Assembly (NCBI GenBank): GCA_025936755.1
Contig: JAICSS010000007.1
Coordinates: 1 to 64,000 of the forward strand
Origin: Solirubrobacterales bacterium
Lineage (GTDB): Bacteria; Actinomycetota; Thermoleophilia; Solirubrobacterales; 70-9
Direction of reading: 5' to 3'
DNA: 64,000 bases
Below are positions 43,660 through 51,873 of this stretch, in pieces. Numbering within the stretch: the first letter of the stretch is position 1; each line of letters opens with the position of its first letter. The notes beneath the pieces are model-generated. The model was given only the letters and a program-made list of their open reading frames with translations. It did not search any database and was not told where the DNA came from. The position numbers and the translations under genes are program-made.

Positions 43660-44226
43660 TTGGAGTTCGAGGCGCCTCCCGACAGCCCTGACCTGAGCGC
43701 CGGCGAAGTGCACGTCTGGCGGGCGGAGCTGGAGACGGTTCCCGCCAGCCTCACCCTGCGCCGGGTGCTGGCCGCCTACCTGGGCGGCGCCCCCGGGGAG
43801 ATCGAGCTGACCGAGGGCGAGCACGGCAAGCCGCGGCTCGCCGCGGAGCCGGCCCGGCTCGCCTTCAACCTCAGCCACTCCGGCGAGCTGGCCCTGGTCG
43901 CGGTCGCCCGCGACCGCGAGGTCGGGGTCGACGTCGAGCGGGTCAAGCCCGAGCGCGACCTCGTCGCCGTCGCCGAGCGGGCGCTGGCGCCGGGCGAAGC
44001 GGCGGCCGTGCGGGCGGCGGCCGAACCGGAGCGGGCGCGGCTCTTCTACGGGCTCTGGACCCGACACGAGGCGCGGCTCAAGTGCCTCGGCGTCGGCCTC
44101 GCCGCGCGGCCGGCCTGGCCGCCGCCCGCGGTCGCGGTGCAGGCGCTGCCGATCGACCCCGGCTTCGCCGCCGCGGTGGCGGCGGGCGGCGGCCCGGTTC
44201 CGGTCCGCTGCTGGACGTTCGGCTAA
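43660..44226 (+). CDS. 4-prime-phosphopantetheinyl transferase, Sfp type
   Basis: 188 residues. It moves phosphopantetheine from CoA to a serine of carrier proteins. Motifs: RLAFNLSHSGELALVAV, GVDVERVKPERDL (metal-binding Asp and Glu) and WTRHEARLKCLGVGL (W..HEA..K). The start is TTG 43660; an alternative is GTG near 43708. No polyketide, peptide or fatty-acid synthase gene is in the window, so its carrier-protein partner must be elsewhere. Confidence 0.88.
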   Translation: MEFEAPPDSPDLSAGEVHVWRAELETVPASLTLRRVLAAYLGGAPGEIELTEGEHGKPRLAAEPARLAFNLSHSGELALVAVARDREVGVDVERVKPERDLVAVAERALAPGEAAAVRAAAEPERARLFYGLWTRHEARLKCLGVGLAARPAWPPPAVAVQALPIDPGFAAAVAAGGGPVPVRCWTFG

Positions 44227-44260
44227 CCGCGACCATTTGCCGGCGGGAGGGTTAGCTACC

Positions 44261-45760
44261 TTGAGCACCTTGATCAGGGCCGCGGGAAAGATCGCCGTCG
44301 TCGCCATGCTCCTCGCGGGGCTGTGGTGCGCCAGCGCGCAGGCGCTGACCCTGCAGCAGGTCGGCAGCTTCGAAGACCCGATCTTCGTCACCTCCGCCCC
44401 CGGCAACCCCGACCGGCTCTTCGTCGTCGAGCGCCAGGGCCGGATCGTCGAGTCCGAAAACGGGACCAGCACGGTCTTCGCCGACATCCATACGCTGGTC
44501 TCGACCGCGGGCGAGGGCGGCCTGCTCTCGATCGCCCTCGCGCCCGACTTCCAGACCAGCGGCCGGCTCTTCGTCTACTACACCGGCAAGGAAGAAAGCC
44601 CGGCCGAGATCCACGTCGCCGAACTGGTCGCCGGTGGCGGCGTCGCCCCGCTCTCGAGCCTGCGGAACCTGCTGACGATCCCCCACCCCGACCACACCAA
44701 CCACTACGGCGGCCAGCTCCAGTTCGGCCCCGAAGGGAACCTCTTCATCGGCACCGGCGACGGCGGCGGGGAAGACGACCAGGAGCACAACTCCCAGGAC
44801 CTCGGCAGCGAACTCGGCAAGATCCTGCGGATCGACCCCGACACCGACGGGGTCGTCGTCTACAGCGTCCCGCCCGGCAACCCGTTCCTGGGGACCCCCG
44901 GAGCCGCCCTCGACGTCTGGGCCTACGGCCTCCGCAACCCCTTCCGCTTCTCCTTCGACCGGCAGACCGGCGACCTGCTGATCGGCGACGTCGGCCAGGG
45001 CGCGCGGGAGGAGGTCGACTACGCCGCCGCTCCGGGCCTCGGGGCCGGCGCCGACTACGGCTGGAACTGCCGCGAGGGGCTGATCGCCGGGCCGGCCACC
45101 GACGAAGGCTGCGACGCGGGGCCCTTCACCGACCCGATCTTCGACTACCCGCACTCCGAACCGCCCGGCGACGTCGCCCACGGCTGCGCGATCATCGGCG
45201 GCTACGTCGTCCGCGGGCCCGGCTACGGCGACCTCAGCGGCCGCTACCTCTACGGCGACCTCTGCGTCGGCGAGCTCCGCTCCCTCCTGCCCGCCCTTCC
45301 CTTCGCCGGCGGCGACCGCTCCGAGGGGGTCTCGGTCGCCAACCTCAACTCCTTCGGCGAGGATTCCTGCGGGCGTCTGTACGCCGTCTCCGGCGACGGG
45401 CCGGTCTACCGGCTCGTCGGCCCCGGCGGCGACTCCTGCACGCCGCAGGCGCAGCCGCCCGCGCCGAAATCCTCCTTCATCGGGATCAGGGCGCTGCGGC
45501 GCAAGGTGAAACGCAACCGGCGCGCTTTCATCACCGCCTTCGTCTCTCCCTGCAGCGGCCGCCGCGGCCAGCCGGTCAGCCTCTGGCAGGGCCGGCGCAA
45601 GATCGGCACCCGCCGGCTCGACCGCGTCTGCACGGTACGGTTCAGGCCGCGGATCAAGCACCGCGTCGCGTTCCGGGCAAGGGTCCCATCCGACGGCACC
45701 TACGCCGAAGCGACCTCGCGGCGGCTGAAGATCCGCATCCTGCGCCGGCACCGCCACTAG
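44261..45760 (+). CDS. Secreted PQQ-dependent sugar dehydrogenase-like protein
   Basis: 499 residues with signal peptide (KIAVVAMLLAGLWCASAQA). Six-bladed propeller of the soluble aldose sugar dehydrogenase family: GEGGLLSIALAPDF, NHYGGQLQFGPEGNLFIGTG, VWAYGLRNPFRFSFD, TGDLLIGDVGQGAREEVDY and YGWNCREG. After residue about 385 comes a basic extension (RRKVKRNRRAFITAFVSPCS) of about 110 residues that may bind the wall. It would oxidise sugars outside the cell if PQQ is supplied. TTG 44261 follows GGGAGGG; TTG 44270 is an alternative with TACCTT seven bases before it. Confidence 0.85.
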   Translation: MSTLIRAAGKIAVVAMLLAGLWCASAQALTLQQVGSFEDPIFVTSAPGNPDRLFVVERQGRIVESENGTSTVFADIHTLVSTAGEGGLLSIALAPDFQTSGRLFVYYTGKEESPAEIHVAELVAGGGVAPLSSLRNLLTIPHPDHTNHYGGQLQFGPEGNLFIGTGDGGGEDDQEHNSQDLGSELGKILRIDPDTDGVVVYSVPPGNPFLGTPGAALDVWAYGLRNPFRFSFDRQTGDLLIGDVGQGAREEVDYAAAPGLGAGADYGWNCREGLIAGPATDEGCDAGPFTDPIFDYPHSEPPGDVAHGCAIIGGYVVRGPGYGDLSGRYLYGDLCVGELRSLLPALPFAGGDRSEGVSVANLNSFGEDSCGRLYAVSGDGPVYRLVGPGGDSCTPQAQPPAPKSSFIGIRALRRKVKRNRRAFITAFVSPCSGRRGQPVSLWQGRRKIGTRRLDRVCTVRFRPRIKHRVAFRARVPSDGTYAEATSRRLKIRILRRHRH

Positions 45761-45798
45761 CGCCGGCCTCGTCACGTCCAACCGCACCCCTGGCCTCG

Positions 45799-48459
45799 AT
45801 GGGCTCCCCCCGTTCCGATCACGAGATAACCAGCCTGCGCACCGCCCCCGGCGAGCTTTCCTTCGATGCGCGCGTCGGCGAGCGGACGACGAAGGTCTGG
45901 ATGCGGACCGATTCGCCGCTGACCCCCACCGCCGACGCGGCGCTGGCGGCGGCGGCGATGCCGGCGATGGCCCACGGCGGGACCTTGCGGATGAGCGACC
46001 CGGTCAGCCCGCGAATGCTGCGCGGCCAGCGCGAGTTCCAGGCGATCCAGCGAAGCTGGTCGCTCGACTGGCCGTTCACCGAGCCCCTGCACGAGGTCGA
46101 GGTGAGCGCTCCCGTCCGCGAGGTGAGGGAGGTGGCCCCGAAGGGAAGGGTGGCGGCCTTCTTCAGCGGCGGCGTCGACTCCTGGGGGACGGTCCTCGAC
46201 AACCCCGACCTCACCGACCTGATCTTCGTCCGCGGCTTCGACCTCGCCCATGAGGGACCGCATGCCCAACTGGCGGAAGAGGTCGAAGTCCGGTTGCGGG
46301 AGGCCGCCGATGGGCTGGGCCTGCCACTTCACGTGGTCACCACCAACCTGCGTCAGTTGAGCGATCCGCACGTCCCCTGGGACGTCTATTACGGCTGCGG
46401 GCTGACCTCCGTCGCCCTCTTCATGGGTCCGGCCTTCGACCGCATCCTGATCGCCAGCGACGGCGACTACGAGGTCCAGGGGGGATGGGGCACCAACTGG
46501 CTGGTCGATCGACTCTGGAGCACCGAGGAGCTGGAGATCGTCGACGACGGTGGATCCCACAGCCGGATGGATCGGCTGCGGCGGGTTGCCGAGGACCCGG
46601 TCGCCTGCCGCAGCCTCAGGGTCTGCTGGGAGAACCCCGACCGCACCTACAACTGCGGTCGCTGCCAAAAGTGCCTGATGACGCTGATCCCCCTGGAGGC
46701 GATCGGCGCCCGCGAGCGGGTCACCTCCTTCCCGCCCGAGCTCGAGCTCGATCCCCAGGGTCTCGCCAAGCTCGTAATCCCCAACACCGTCTCGCTCTCC
46801 TACTGGGAAGACATGCTGGATGCCAGCCGGCAGGCCGAACGGAGCGATCTGGAGGCGGCGCTGGCGCCGGTGGTCGCAAAGGCGAAGGCCGGTCTCGGTC
46901 TCCCCCGGAGCTTCCGGCGGCGGCGCCGGCCGGGCCCGCCGCCCTCGGGAGCGGCCCAGAGCCAGACGCTCTTCCCCGCCGACTCGCCGCCGGCGCTCTT
47001 CGCCACACCGGAGACCGCCGCCGCGGTCGCCGAGGCGACCTCGGTCGCCTTCCTGGTCGGCGGCTACGACGGCTCCGGCAACTTCGGCGACGTGCTGATG
47101 CTCGACGTCGCCCTCGAGCTGCTGGCGCCGCTGGAACCGGGGCTCCTGGTGCTGCCGGTGCTGGAGCGGCGCTACGCCCCGCACCATCCGGGGATCGCCG
47201 AGCAGATGCTGCGCCCGCCGCGGCACCCCGTCTACTTCGACCCCGAGGGCGACGGCGAGGACGGCCTGGTTCCGATCGCCGCCGGCCCGGGCCTCTCCAC
47301 CGCGATCTCCTACTTCTACGGCGGCGGCTACTTCAACGGTCTCTGGGGCGACCGCAAGCTGGCGATGATGCGGGCGGCGGAGGGGCTCCTGGCGGCGGCA
47401 CAGCCGCGCGAAATCCGCCGCGTCGGCTCCGGGCTGCAGGTGGAAGCCGCCTGGCTCGCCGGCCTCTCCGGCGGCGACAGGGCCCAGCTGCGCAGCTTCG
47501 AGCTGCTGGGAACGAGGGACCCGCGCTCGGGAGAGCTCCTTGCCGGCTTCGGCTCGGCGTTCGTCCCCGAAAGCGGCGACGACGCGCTTGGCGCGCTCGG
47601 CCGCCTCCGCCCCGCCGCCCCGGCGGAGGCGGGGCCGTTGCGGGTCAACCTCCACTACACCGAGCACGACTGGGTGACCGGGGAGTCGCAGTCGCTGCTG
47701 GACTTCTACGTCGACCTGCTGACCGCGCTGGGGCAGCGGCTCGGACGGCCGCTCGTCGCCCAGCCCCTGGTCGCCTACCTCGACCCCCGGGTGGACGAGC
47801 AGCCGGCGGCGCGGCGCCTCGCCGAGGCCCTCTCCGCGCGCGCGATCGAGGTGCGGCCGCCGGTCGTCCTGCAGCCCGCCCGCCTCGGCGCCGCCGCGGC
47901 CGAGATCGGAGCCGCATCGCTCACCGTCGCCTGCTCCTACCACGCCGCCCTCACCTCGCTGATGCTGGGCCTGCCGACCCTGACCGTCGCCCACAACCCC
48001 TCCTACGAGCAGAAGGCCGCCGGGCTCCTCGACGCCTTCGGCCAGCCCCCCGAGTTCACGATCCGCCCCGGCGCCGACCCCGGCGCCTGCGCCGAGCTGC
48101 TGGGGAAGACGGTGTTCGACCCCGAGGCGGGGCGCCGGCTCCGGGTCCGGCTGGCGCTGGACGCGCGGCGGCAGCGGCGCCGGCGCGCCGGCGCCGAGGC
48201 AGACCTCTTCGCGCGGATCGCCGGCACCGTCGCCGGGGTCGAGGAAGCGGGGCCGCAATGGGCCGGCGGGGAAGCCGACGCCGACCGCCGGGTGCGGGAG
48301 GCCGAGGGCCGCGTCCGCGCAACCCAGGAGCACGCCGCCCATGCCGAGGCCCACGCCGCGAACCTGGAAGCCCGGATCGCGGAGCTGACCCGGTCCACCT
48401 CCTGGCGCCTGACCCGGCCGCTGCGACGGCTGACCGAGAGGGCGCGGCGGTACCGGTGA
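45799..48459 (+). CDS. Fusion: QueC-like PP-loop ATPase and polysaccharide pyruvyl transferase
   Basis: 886 residues. Part 1 (1-380): a conserved N-terminal region (GELSFDARVGE, about residues 20-110), then the PP-loop FFSGGVDSWG (Ser123-Ser128) and a four-cysteine site Cys276, Cys286, Cys289, Cys292 (YNCGRCQKC), the layout of the zinc site of QueC. Part 2 (about 410-770): polysaccharide pyruvyl transferase fold with GGYDGSGNFGDVLMLDVALE, FYGGGYFNGLWGD, LHYTEHDW and VACSYHAALTSLMLGLPTL. Part 3: coiled coil and STSWRLTRPLRRL. It likely activates a substrate with ATP and adds ketal pyruvate or another group to a glycan; the PP-loop substrate is unknown. GTGA overlap with the next gene. Confidence 0.85.
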   Translation: MGSPRSDHEITSLRTAPGELSFDARVGERTTKVWMRTDSPLTPTADAALAAAAMPAMAHGGTLRMSDPVSPRMLRGQREFQAIQRSWSLDWPFTEPLHEVEVSAPVREVREVAPKGRVAAFFSGGVDSWGTVLDNPDLTDLIFVRGFDLAHEGPHAQLAEEVEVRLREAADGLGLPLHVVTTNLRQLSDPHVPWDVYYGCGLTSVALFMGPAFDRILIASDGDYEVQGGWGTNWLVDRLWSTEELEIVDDGGSHSRMDRLRRVAEDPVACRSLRVCWENPDRTYNCGRCQKCLMTLIPLEAIGARERVTSFPPELELDPQGLAKLVIPNTVSLSYWEDMLDASRQAERSDLEAALAPVVAKAKAGLGLPRSFRRRRRPGPPPSGAAQSQTLFPADSPPALFATPETAAAVAEATSVAFLVGGYDGSGNFGDVLMLDVALELLAPLEPGLLVLPVLERRYAPHHPGIAEQMLRPPRHPVYFDPEGDGEDGLVPIAAGPGLSTAISYFYGGGYFNGLWGDRKLAMMRAAEGLLAAAQPREIRRVGSGLQVEAAWLAGLSGGDRAQLRSFELLGTRDPRSGELLAGFGSAFVPESGDDALGALGRLRPAAPAEAGPLRVNLHYTEHDWVTGESQSLLDFYVDLLTALGQRLGRPLVAQPLVAYLDPRVDEQPAARRLAEALSARAIEVRPPVVLQPARLGAAAAEIGAASLTVACSYHAALTSLMLGLPTLTVAHNPSYEQKAAGLLDAFGQPPEFTIRPGADPGACAELLGKTVFDPEAGRRLRVRLALDARRQRRRRAGAEADLFARIAGTVAGVEEAGPQWAGGEADADRRVREAEGRVRATQEHAAHAEAHAANLEARIAELTRSTSWRLTRPLRRLTERARRYR

Positions 48460-49646
48460 GCGCCGAGCCGGCCAGCGCCGCGACGGAGCTCCGCGCGGAG
48501 GCGGGCGAGCTCTCCTTCCTCGCCCGCGCCGGCGAGCGCGAGCAGCGGCTCTGGTTCCGCTGCCGGAGCGCAACCGCACCGCCCGCCGAGCCGGCCCTGG
48601 CGACGCTGCTGATGCCGGCGATGACTCGCGGCGGCAGCCTCGCCGTCGAGGTCCCGATCAGCGCCCGCCTGCTGCGAAACCAGGCCGAGTTCCAGTCGGT
48701 CCAGCGCGCCTGGTCGTCGCGGTGGCCGTTCGGGCAACCGCCGCTGCGCGAGGTCGAGGTCAGAGCCCCCTCGCGGCTGGCGCCGGGGCCGGGCGAGCCC
48801 GGCCGCGTCGCGGCCTTCTTCAGCGGCGGCGTCGACTCCTGGGCCGCCGTCCTCGCCAACCCCGACGTCACCGACCTCGTCTTCGCCCGCGGCCTCGACC
48901 TGATCCCGGGCGCGCCGCAGCACGCGAAGCTCGCCGACGAGGTCGAGGCGCGGCTGCGGGAGGCGGCCGGGGGGCTGGGGCTGCCGCTGCACGTCGTCGA
49001 CACCAACGTCCGCGCCTTCTCCGACCCGCTGGTGCGCTGGGAGACCTACGCCCCCTCGGTCCTCGCGGCGATCGCCCTCCTCCTCGCACCGCTCTTCGAA
49101 CGGGCCCTGATCGCCACCGACCTCGAGCACCGGCGCCAGATCCCGCTCGGCGCCGCCCGGCTCGTCGACCACCTCTGGAGCACCGAGGGGCTGGAGGTCG
49201 CCGACTGGGGCGGTCGCTTCAACCGGACCGAACGGCTGGAAGCGATCGTCGACCACCCGCTGGTGCAGCGCACCCTGCGGGTCTGCTGGCAGAACCCCGG
49301 CGGCGCCTACAACTGCGGCCGCTGCGGCAAGTGCCTGCTGACGATGATCGCCCTGGAGGCGATCGGCGCCCGCCGGAGGGTCCGCACCTTCCCGGCCGAG
49401 CTGGACCTCGGCCCCCTGCGGGACTACGCGCTCTCGACGCCGCTGCAGGTCGCCTTCTGGGAGGAGCTGCTGGAGACGACGCGTCGCACCGGGCGGCGCG
49501 ATCTGGAGGAGCCGGTGGCGGCGGTGGTCGCGACGGGCCGCCGCGCGGTCGGCGGACCGAGGCACGAGCTGGCGCAGGTGCTCGGCTCCAGCTCCTGGCG
49601 GCTGACGGCGCCGCTGCGCCGCCTCGCCCGGCTGCGCCGGCGCTAG
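48456..49646 (+). CDS. Stand-alone QueC-like PP-loop protein, paralogue of the preceding domain
   Basis: 396 residues from GTG 48456. It aligns end to end with part 1 of the upstream fusion: GELSFLARAGEREQRLWFR, FFSGGVDSWAAVL, LWSTEGLEVADWGG, LRVCWQNPGGAYNCGRCGKC (same four-cysteine spacing) and LTMIALEAIGARRR. It ends SSSWRLTAPLRRLARLRRR, the same tag as the fusion. Its translation is coupled to the fusion by GTGA. The pair may form a heteromer, or each may treat a different sugar. Four bases overlap the convergent gene at the shared CTAG. Confidence 0.85.
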   Translation: MSAEPASAATELRAEAGELSFLARAGEREQRLWFRCRSATAPPAEPALATLLMPAMTRGGSLAVEVPISARLLRNQAEFQSVQRAWSSRWPFGQPPLREVEVRAPSRLAPGPGEPGRVAAFFSGGVDSWAAVLANPDVTDLVFARGLDLIPGAPQHAKLADEVEARLREAAGGLGLPLHVVDTNVRAFSDPLVRWETYAPSVLAAIALLLAPLFERALIATDLEHRRQIPLGAARLVDHLWSTEGLEVADWGGRFNRTERLEAIVDHPLVQRTLRVCWQNPGGAYNCGRCGKCLLTMIALEAIGARRRVRTFPAELDLGPLRDYALSTPLQVAFWEELLETTRRTGRRDLEEPVAAVVATGRRAVGGPRHELAQVLGSSSWRLTAPLRRLARLRRR

Positions 49647-50110
49647 TAGGCGCCGCCGAGCTTGCGGTGGTCCCAGGTCGCCGTCCGCAGCGGGCGGAAC
49701 CGGATCGCCACCCGCTTCGGCGCCTGCGCTTCCAGCGCCGCCCTGGCGTCGCCCTCGACCGCGGAGATGCCCTCGGCGTAGCGCAGGGTCAGCTCCTGGG
49801 CGAAGCCGATCACGGTCTCGAAGTCGCGGTGGAGCTCGGCCTCGGCCTCGATCATCGCCCCCCGCAGCTCCCCGTACTCGCGGCCGGTCTCGACCAGCAC
49901 CGTCGCCCGCGGGTCGCGTTCGAGGTTGCGGACCTTCTGCGACTTGGCGTAGGTCCAGATCCAGACCTCGCCCTGGCGGGGGACGAACCAGAGCGGCATC
50001 GAGTGCGGCCACCCGCGCGAGCCGAGGCTGGAGACGACGGCGATCCGCTCCCCCTCGAGCAGCTCCAGCAGCTCCTCCTCGCCGAGCTTGATCTGGTCGC
50101 GCCGGCTCAC
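49643..50110 (-). CDS. PPOX-class (FMN/F420-type) oxidoreductase
   Basis: 155 residues, split-barrel flavin-binding fold. Features: IAVVSSLGSRGWPHSMPLWFV, VWIWTYAKSQKVRNLERDPRATVLVETG and a GAMIEAEAEL strand, as in small F420- or FMN-dependent pyridoxamine-phosphate-oxidase relatives. GTG 50110 is the start. Function not linked to the glycan genes. It is divergent from the DJ-1/PfpI-type gene with 45 bases between. Confidence 0.85.
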   Translation of the reverse strand: MSRRDQIKLGEEELLELLEGERIAVVSSLGSRGWPHSMPLWFVPRQGEVWIWTYAKSQKVRNLERDPRATVLVETGREYGELRGAMIEAEAELHRDFETVIGFAQELTLRYAEGISAVEGDARAALEAQAPKRVAIRFRPLRTATWDHRKLGGAY

Positions 50111-50155
50111 CCCCCGACTCTATGCGCGCTTGCGACGCCGTGAGAAGATCGGGCC

Positions 50156-50785
50156 GTGAAGATCGCGATCCTGATCTACGACGGGTTCACCGCCCTCGAC
50201 GCGATCGGGCCCTACGAGGTGCTGCGCTCGGTGCCGGGCTGGGAGGTCGAGTTCGTCGGGAAAACACGCGGCGAGGTCCGCACCGACAGCGGCGCCGTCG
50301 GGCTCTGCGCCGACCGCGGCATGGCCGAGGTGACGAGCGCCGGGATCCTCCTCGTCCCCGGCGGCAGCGGCAACCGCGAGCTGCTGGAGGACCGCGAGCT
50401 GCTCGCCTGGCTGCGCGAGGTCGACCGCACCACGACCTGGACGACCTCGGTCTGCACCGGCTCGCTCCTGCTCGGCGCCGCCGGGCTGCTCGAGCGCCGC
50501 CGCGCCACCGGCCACTGGCTCTTCCTCGAGCAGCTGCGCGAGTACGGGGCCGACCCGGTCGGCGGCCGCTACGTCGAGGACGGCAAGGTGATCACCGCCG
50601 CCGGCGTCTCCGCCGGGATCGACATGGCGCTCTACCTGGTCGGCCGCGAGGCCGGCCCGGAGGTCGCCCAGGCCGTCCAGCTGGGGATCGAGTACGACCC
50701 CGACCCCCCCTTCGACGCCGGCTCGCCGGAGAAGGCGCCGGCGGCGGTCGTCGAGGCGGTCAGCGCGATCGCGCGCGACGGGTGA
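50156..50785 (+). CDS. DJ-1/PfpI superfamily protein
   Basis: 209 residues. Class I glutamine-amidotransferase-like fold: KIAILIYDGFTALDAIGPYE at the N-terminus with the conserved acidic residue, PGGSGNRELL, and the nucleophile elbow SVCTGSLLLGAAG with Cys100, then RRRATGHW. This matches isonitrile-hydratase-like and regulator-derived DJ-1 subfamilies without a DNA-binding domain. GTG 50156 start. The last 26 bases overlap the convergent glycoside hydrolase gene. Confidence 0.88.
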   Translation: MKIAILIYDGFTALDAIGPYEVLRSVPGWEVEFVGKTRGEVRTDSGAVGLCADRGMAEVTSAGILLVPGGSGNRELLEDRELLAWLREVDRTTTWTTSVCTGSLLLGAAGLLERRRATGHWLFLEQLREYGADPVGGRYVEDGKVITAAGVSAGIDMALYLVGREAGPEVAQAVQLGIEYDPDPPFDAGSPEKAPAAVVEAVSAIARDG

Positions 50786-51848
50786 CCTGAACGAAGGCGT
50801 GCCAGGCCGGCTTCGGCCGGAAGCGGGCGCCCTTGCGGAAGAGGCCGACCGAGTCGCAGAAGCTGCAGAGCATCGGCGCGTCCTTCCAGCTGAACCAGTC
50901 GACCTGCTGCAGGTGGAGGCGGTGGCGGTTGCCGAGCAGGTAGCCATAGGCGGCGCGGAGCTCCCGGGCCTGCCCGCGCAGACCGACCTCGAAGGAGACC
51001 GGGCTGCGCGCCTGCGATCCCCAGCCCATCTCGGTCAGGTAGAGGCCGCCGCGGCGGTCGCCGTGGCGCAGCATCGTCCCCCGCACCCCCTCGACCAGCG
51101 CCCGCAGCTCGGCGGCGTCGCGCGCATAGGGGTGCAGCGCCACCGCATCGAAGTCCGCCTTCGCCCCGCGCACCCCGTAGAGGCGGTCGAGGAAGTCGGC
51201 CGCGTCCATCGCCGCCGGCGGGCTCTGCTTGGGGTTGCCGAAGAGGCCGCCGATCACCACCGTCGCCCGCGGGTCGGCGCGGTGGATCGCCCGGTGGGAG
51301 ATCCGCAGCAGCCTCGCGTAGCGGCTCGGCGAGGCGGGCCGGGTGAAGTAGAAGAAGTTCTCCTCGTTCCAAATCTGCCAGGCGTGGATCGGCATCCGCG
51401 GCAGCGGCTTCTTCGTCCCCGGCGCGTGCTCTTCCCAGAAGCTCCCCCGCGGCCCGTAGCGTTCGACCGCGGCCCGGGCGAACTCTTCCCAGCCCTGCCG
51501 CTGCCGAGCGTTGTCAACCGGCAGGCGGGTGTCCCGGCGGCTGGCCCAGTTCGGCGGCGCGCAGAGGAACGGCAGCACTTCCAGCCGGGCTTCGGCGGCG
51601 GTTTCGACCGTCGCGTCGAAATAGCTCCAGTCGAAGCCCCCGTTCCGCCTCGGCTGCACCCCGCCCCAGAACAGCGGCGCCCGGATCGTTTCGATCCCCC
51701 CGCCCCGCATCCGCGCCGTGTCCTTCGGTCCCAGCCCCGTCTGGGGCGCGATCCCGAAGAACCCCCGCGGCAGCGCCTGCGCGCCTGCCGGCAGCAGCAG
51801 GAGGGCGACGGTCAGAAACAGGGGGAGAGCAACTTTGGTCCGTGGCAT
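50760..51848 (-). CDS. Secreted clan GH-A glycoside hydrolase-like protein (copy 3)
   Basis: 362 residues with signal peptide (LPLFLTVALLLLPAGAQA). Proposed acid/base Glu162 in WQIWNEENFFYF and nucleophile Glu273 in YLTEMGWGS; ALHPYARD between. C-terminal [15 protein letters not shown] and KPAWHAFVQV. Clearly a duplicate of copy 2. It lies 25 bases downstream of the penicillin-acylase-family gene on the same strand. Substrate unknown. Confidence 0.85.
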   Translation of the reverse strand: MPRTKVALPLFLTVALLLLPAGAQALPRGFFGIAPQTGLGPKDTARMRGGGIETIRAPLFWGGVQPRRNGGFDWSYFDATVETAAEARLEVLPFLCAPPNWASRRDTRLPVDNARQRQGWEEFARAAVERYGPRGSFWEEHAPGTKKPLPRMPIHAWQIWNEENFFYFTRPASPSRYARLLRISHRAIHRADPRATVVIGGLFGNPKQSPPAAMDAADFLDRLYGVRGAKADFDAVALHPYARDAAELRALVEGVRGTMLRHGDRRGGLYLTEMGWGSQARSPVSFEVGLRGQARELRAAYGYLLGNRHRLHLQQVDWFSWKDAPMLCSFCDSVGLFRKGARFRPKPAWHAFVQVTRRARSR

Positions 51849-51873
51849 CCCTGGAGAAACCCGGGCGCCGGGC

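Noticed and set aside
45799-49646. Queuosine synthesis genes or Qat-type defence system
   Set aside because: The PP-loop and Cys site resemble QueC/QatC, but no queD, queE, queF, qatA, qatB or qatD partner is nearby, and the fusion partner is a glycan enzyme.
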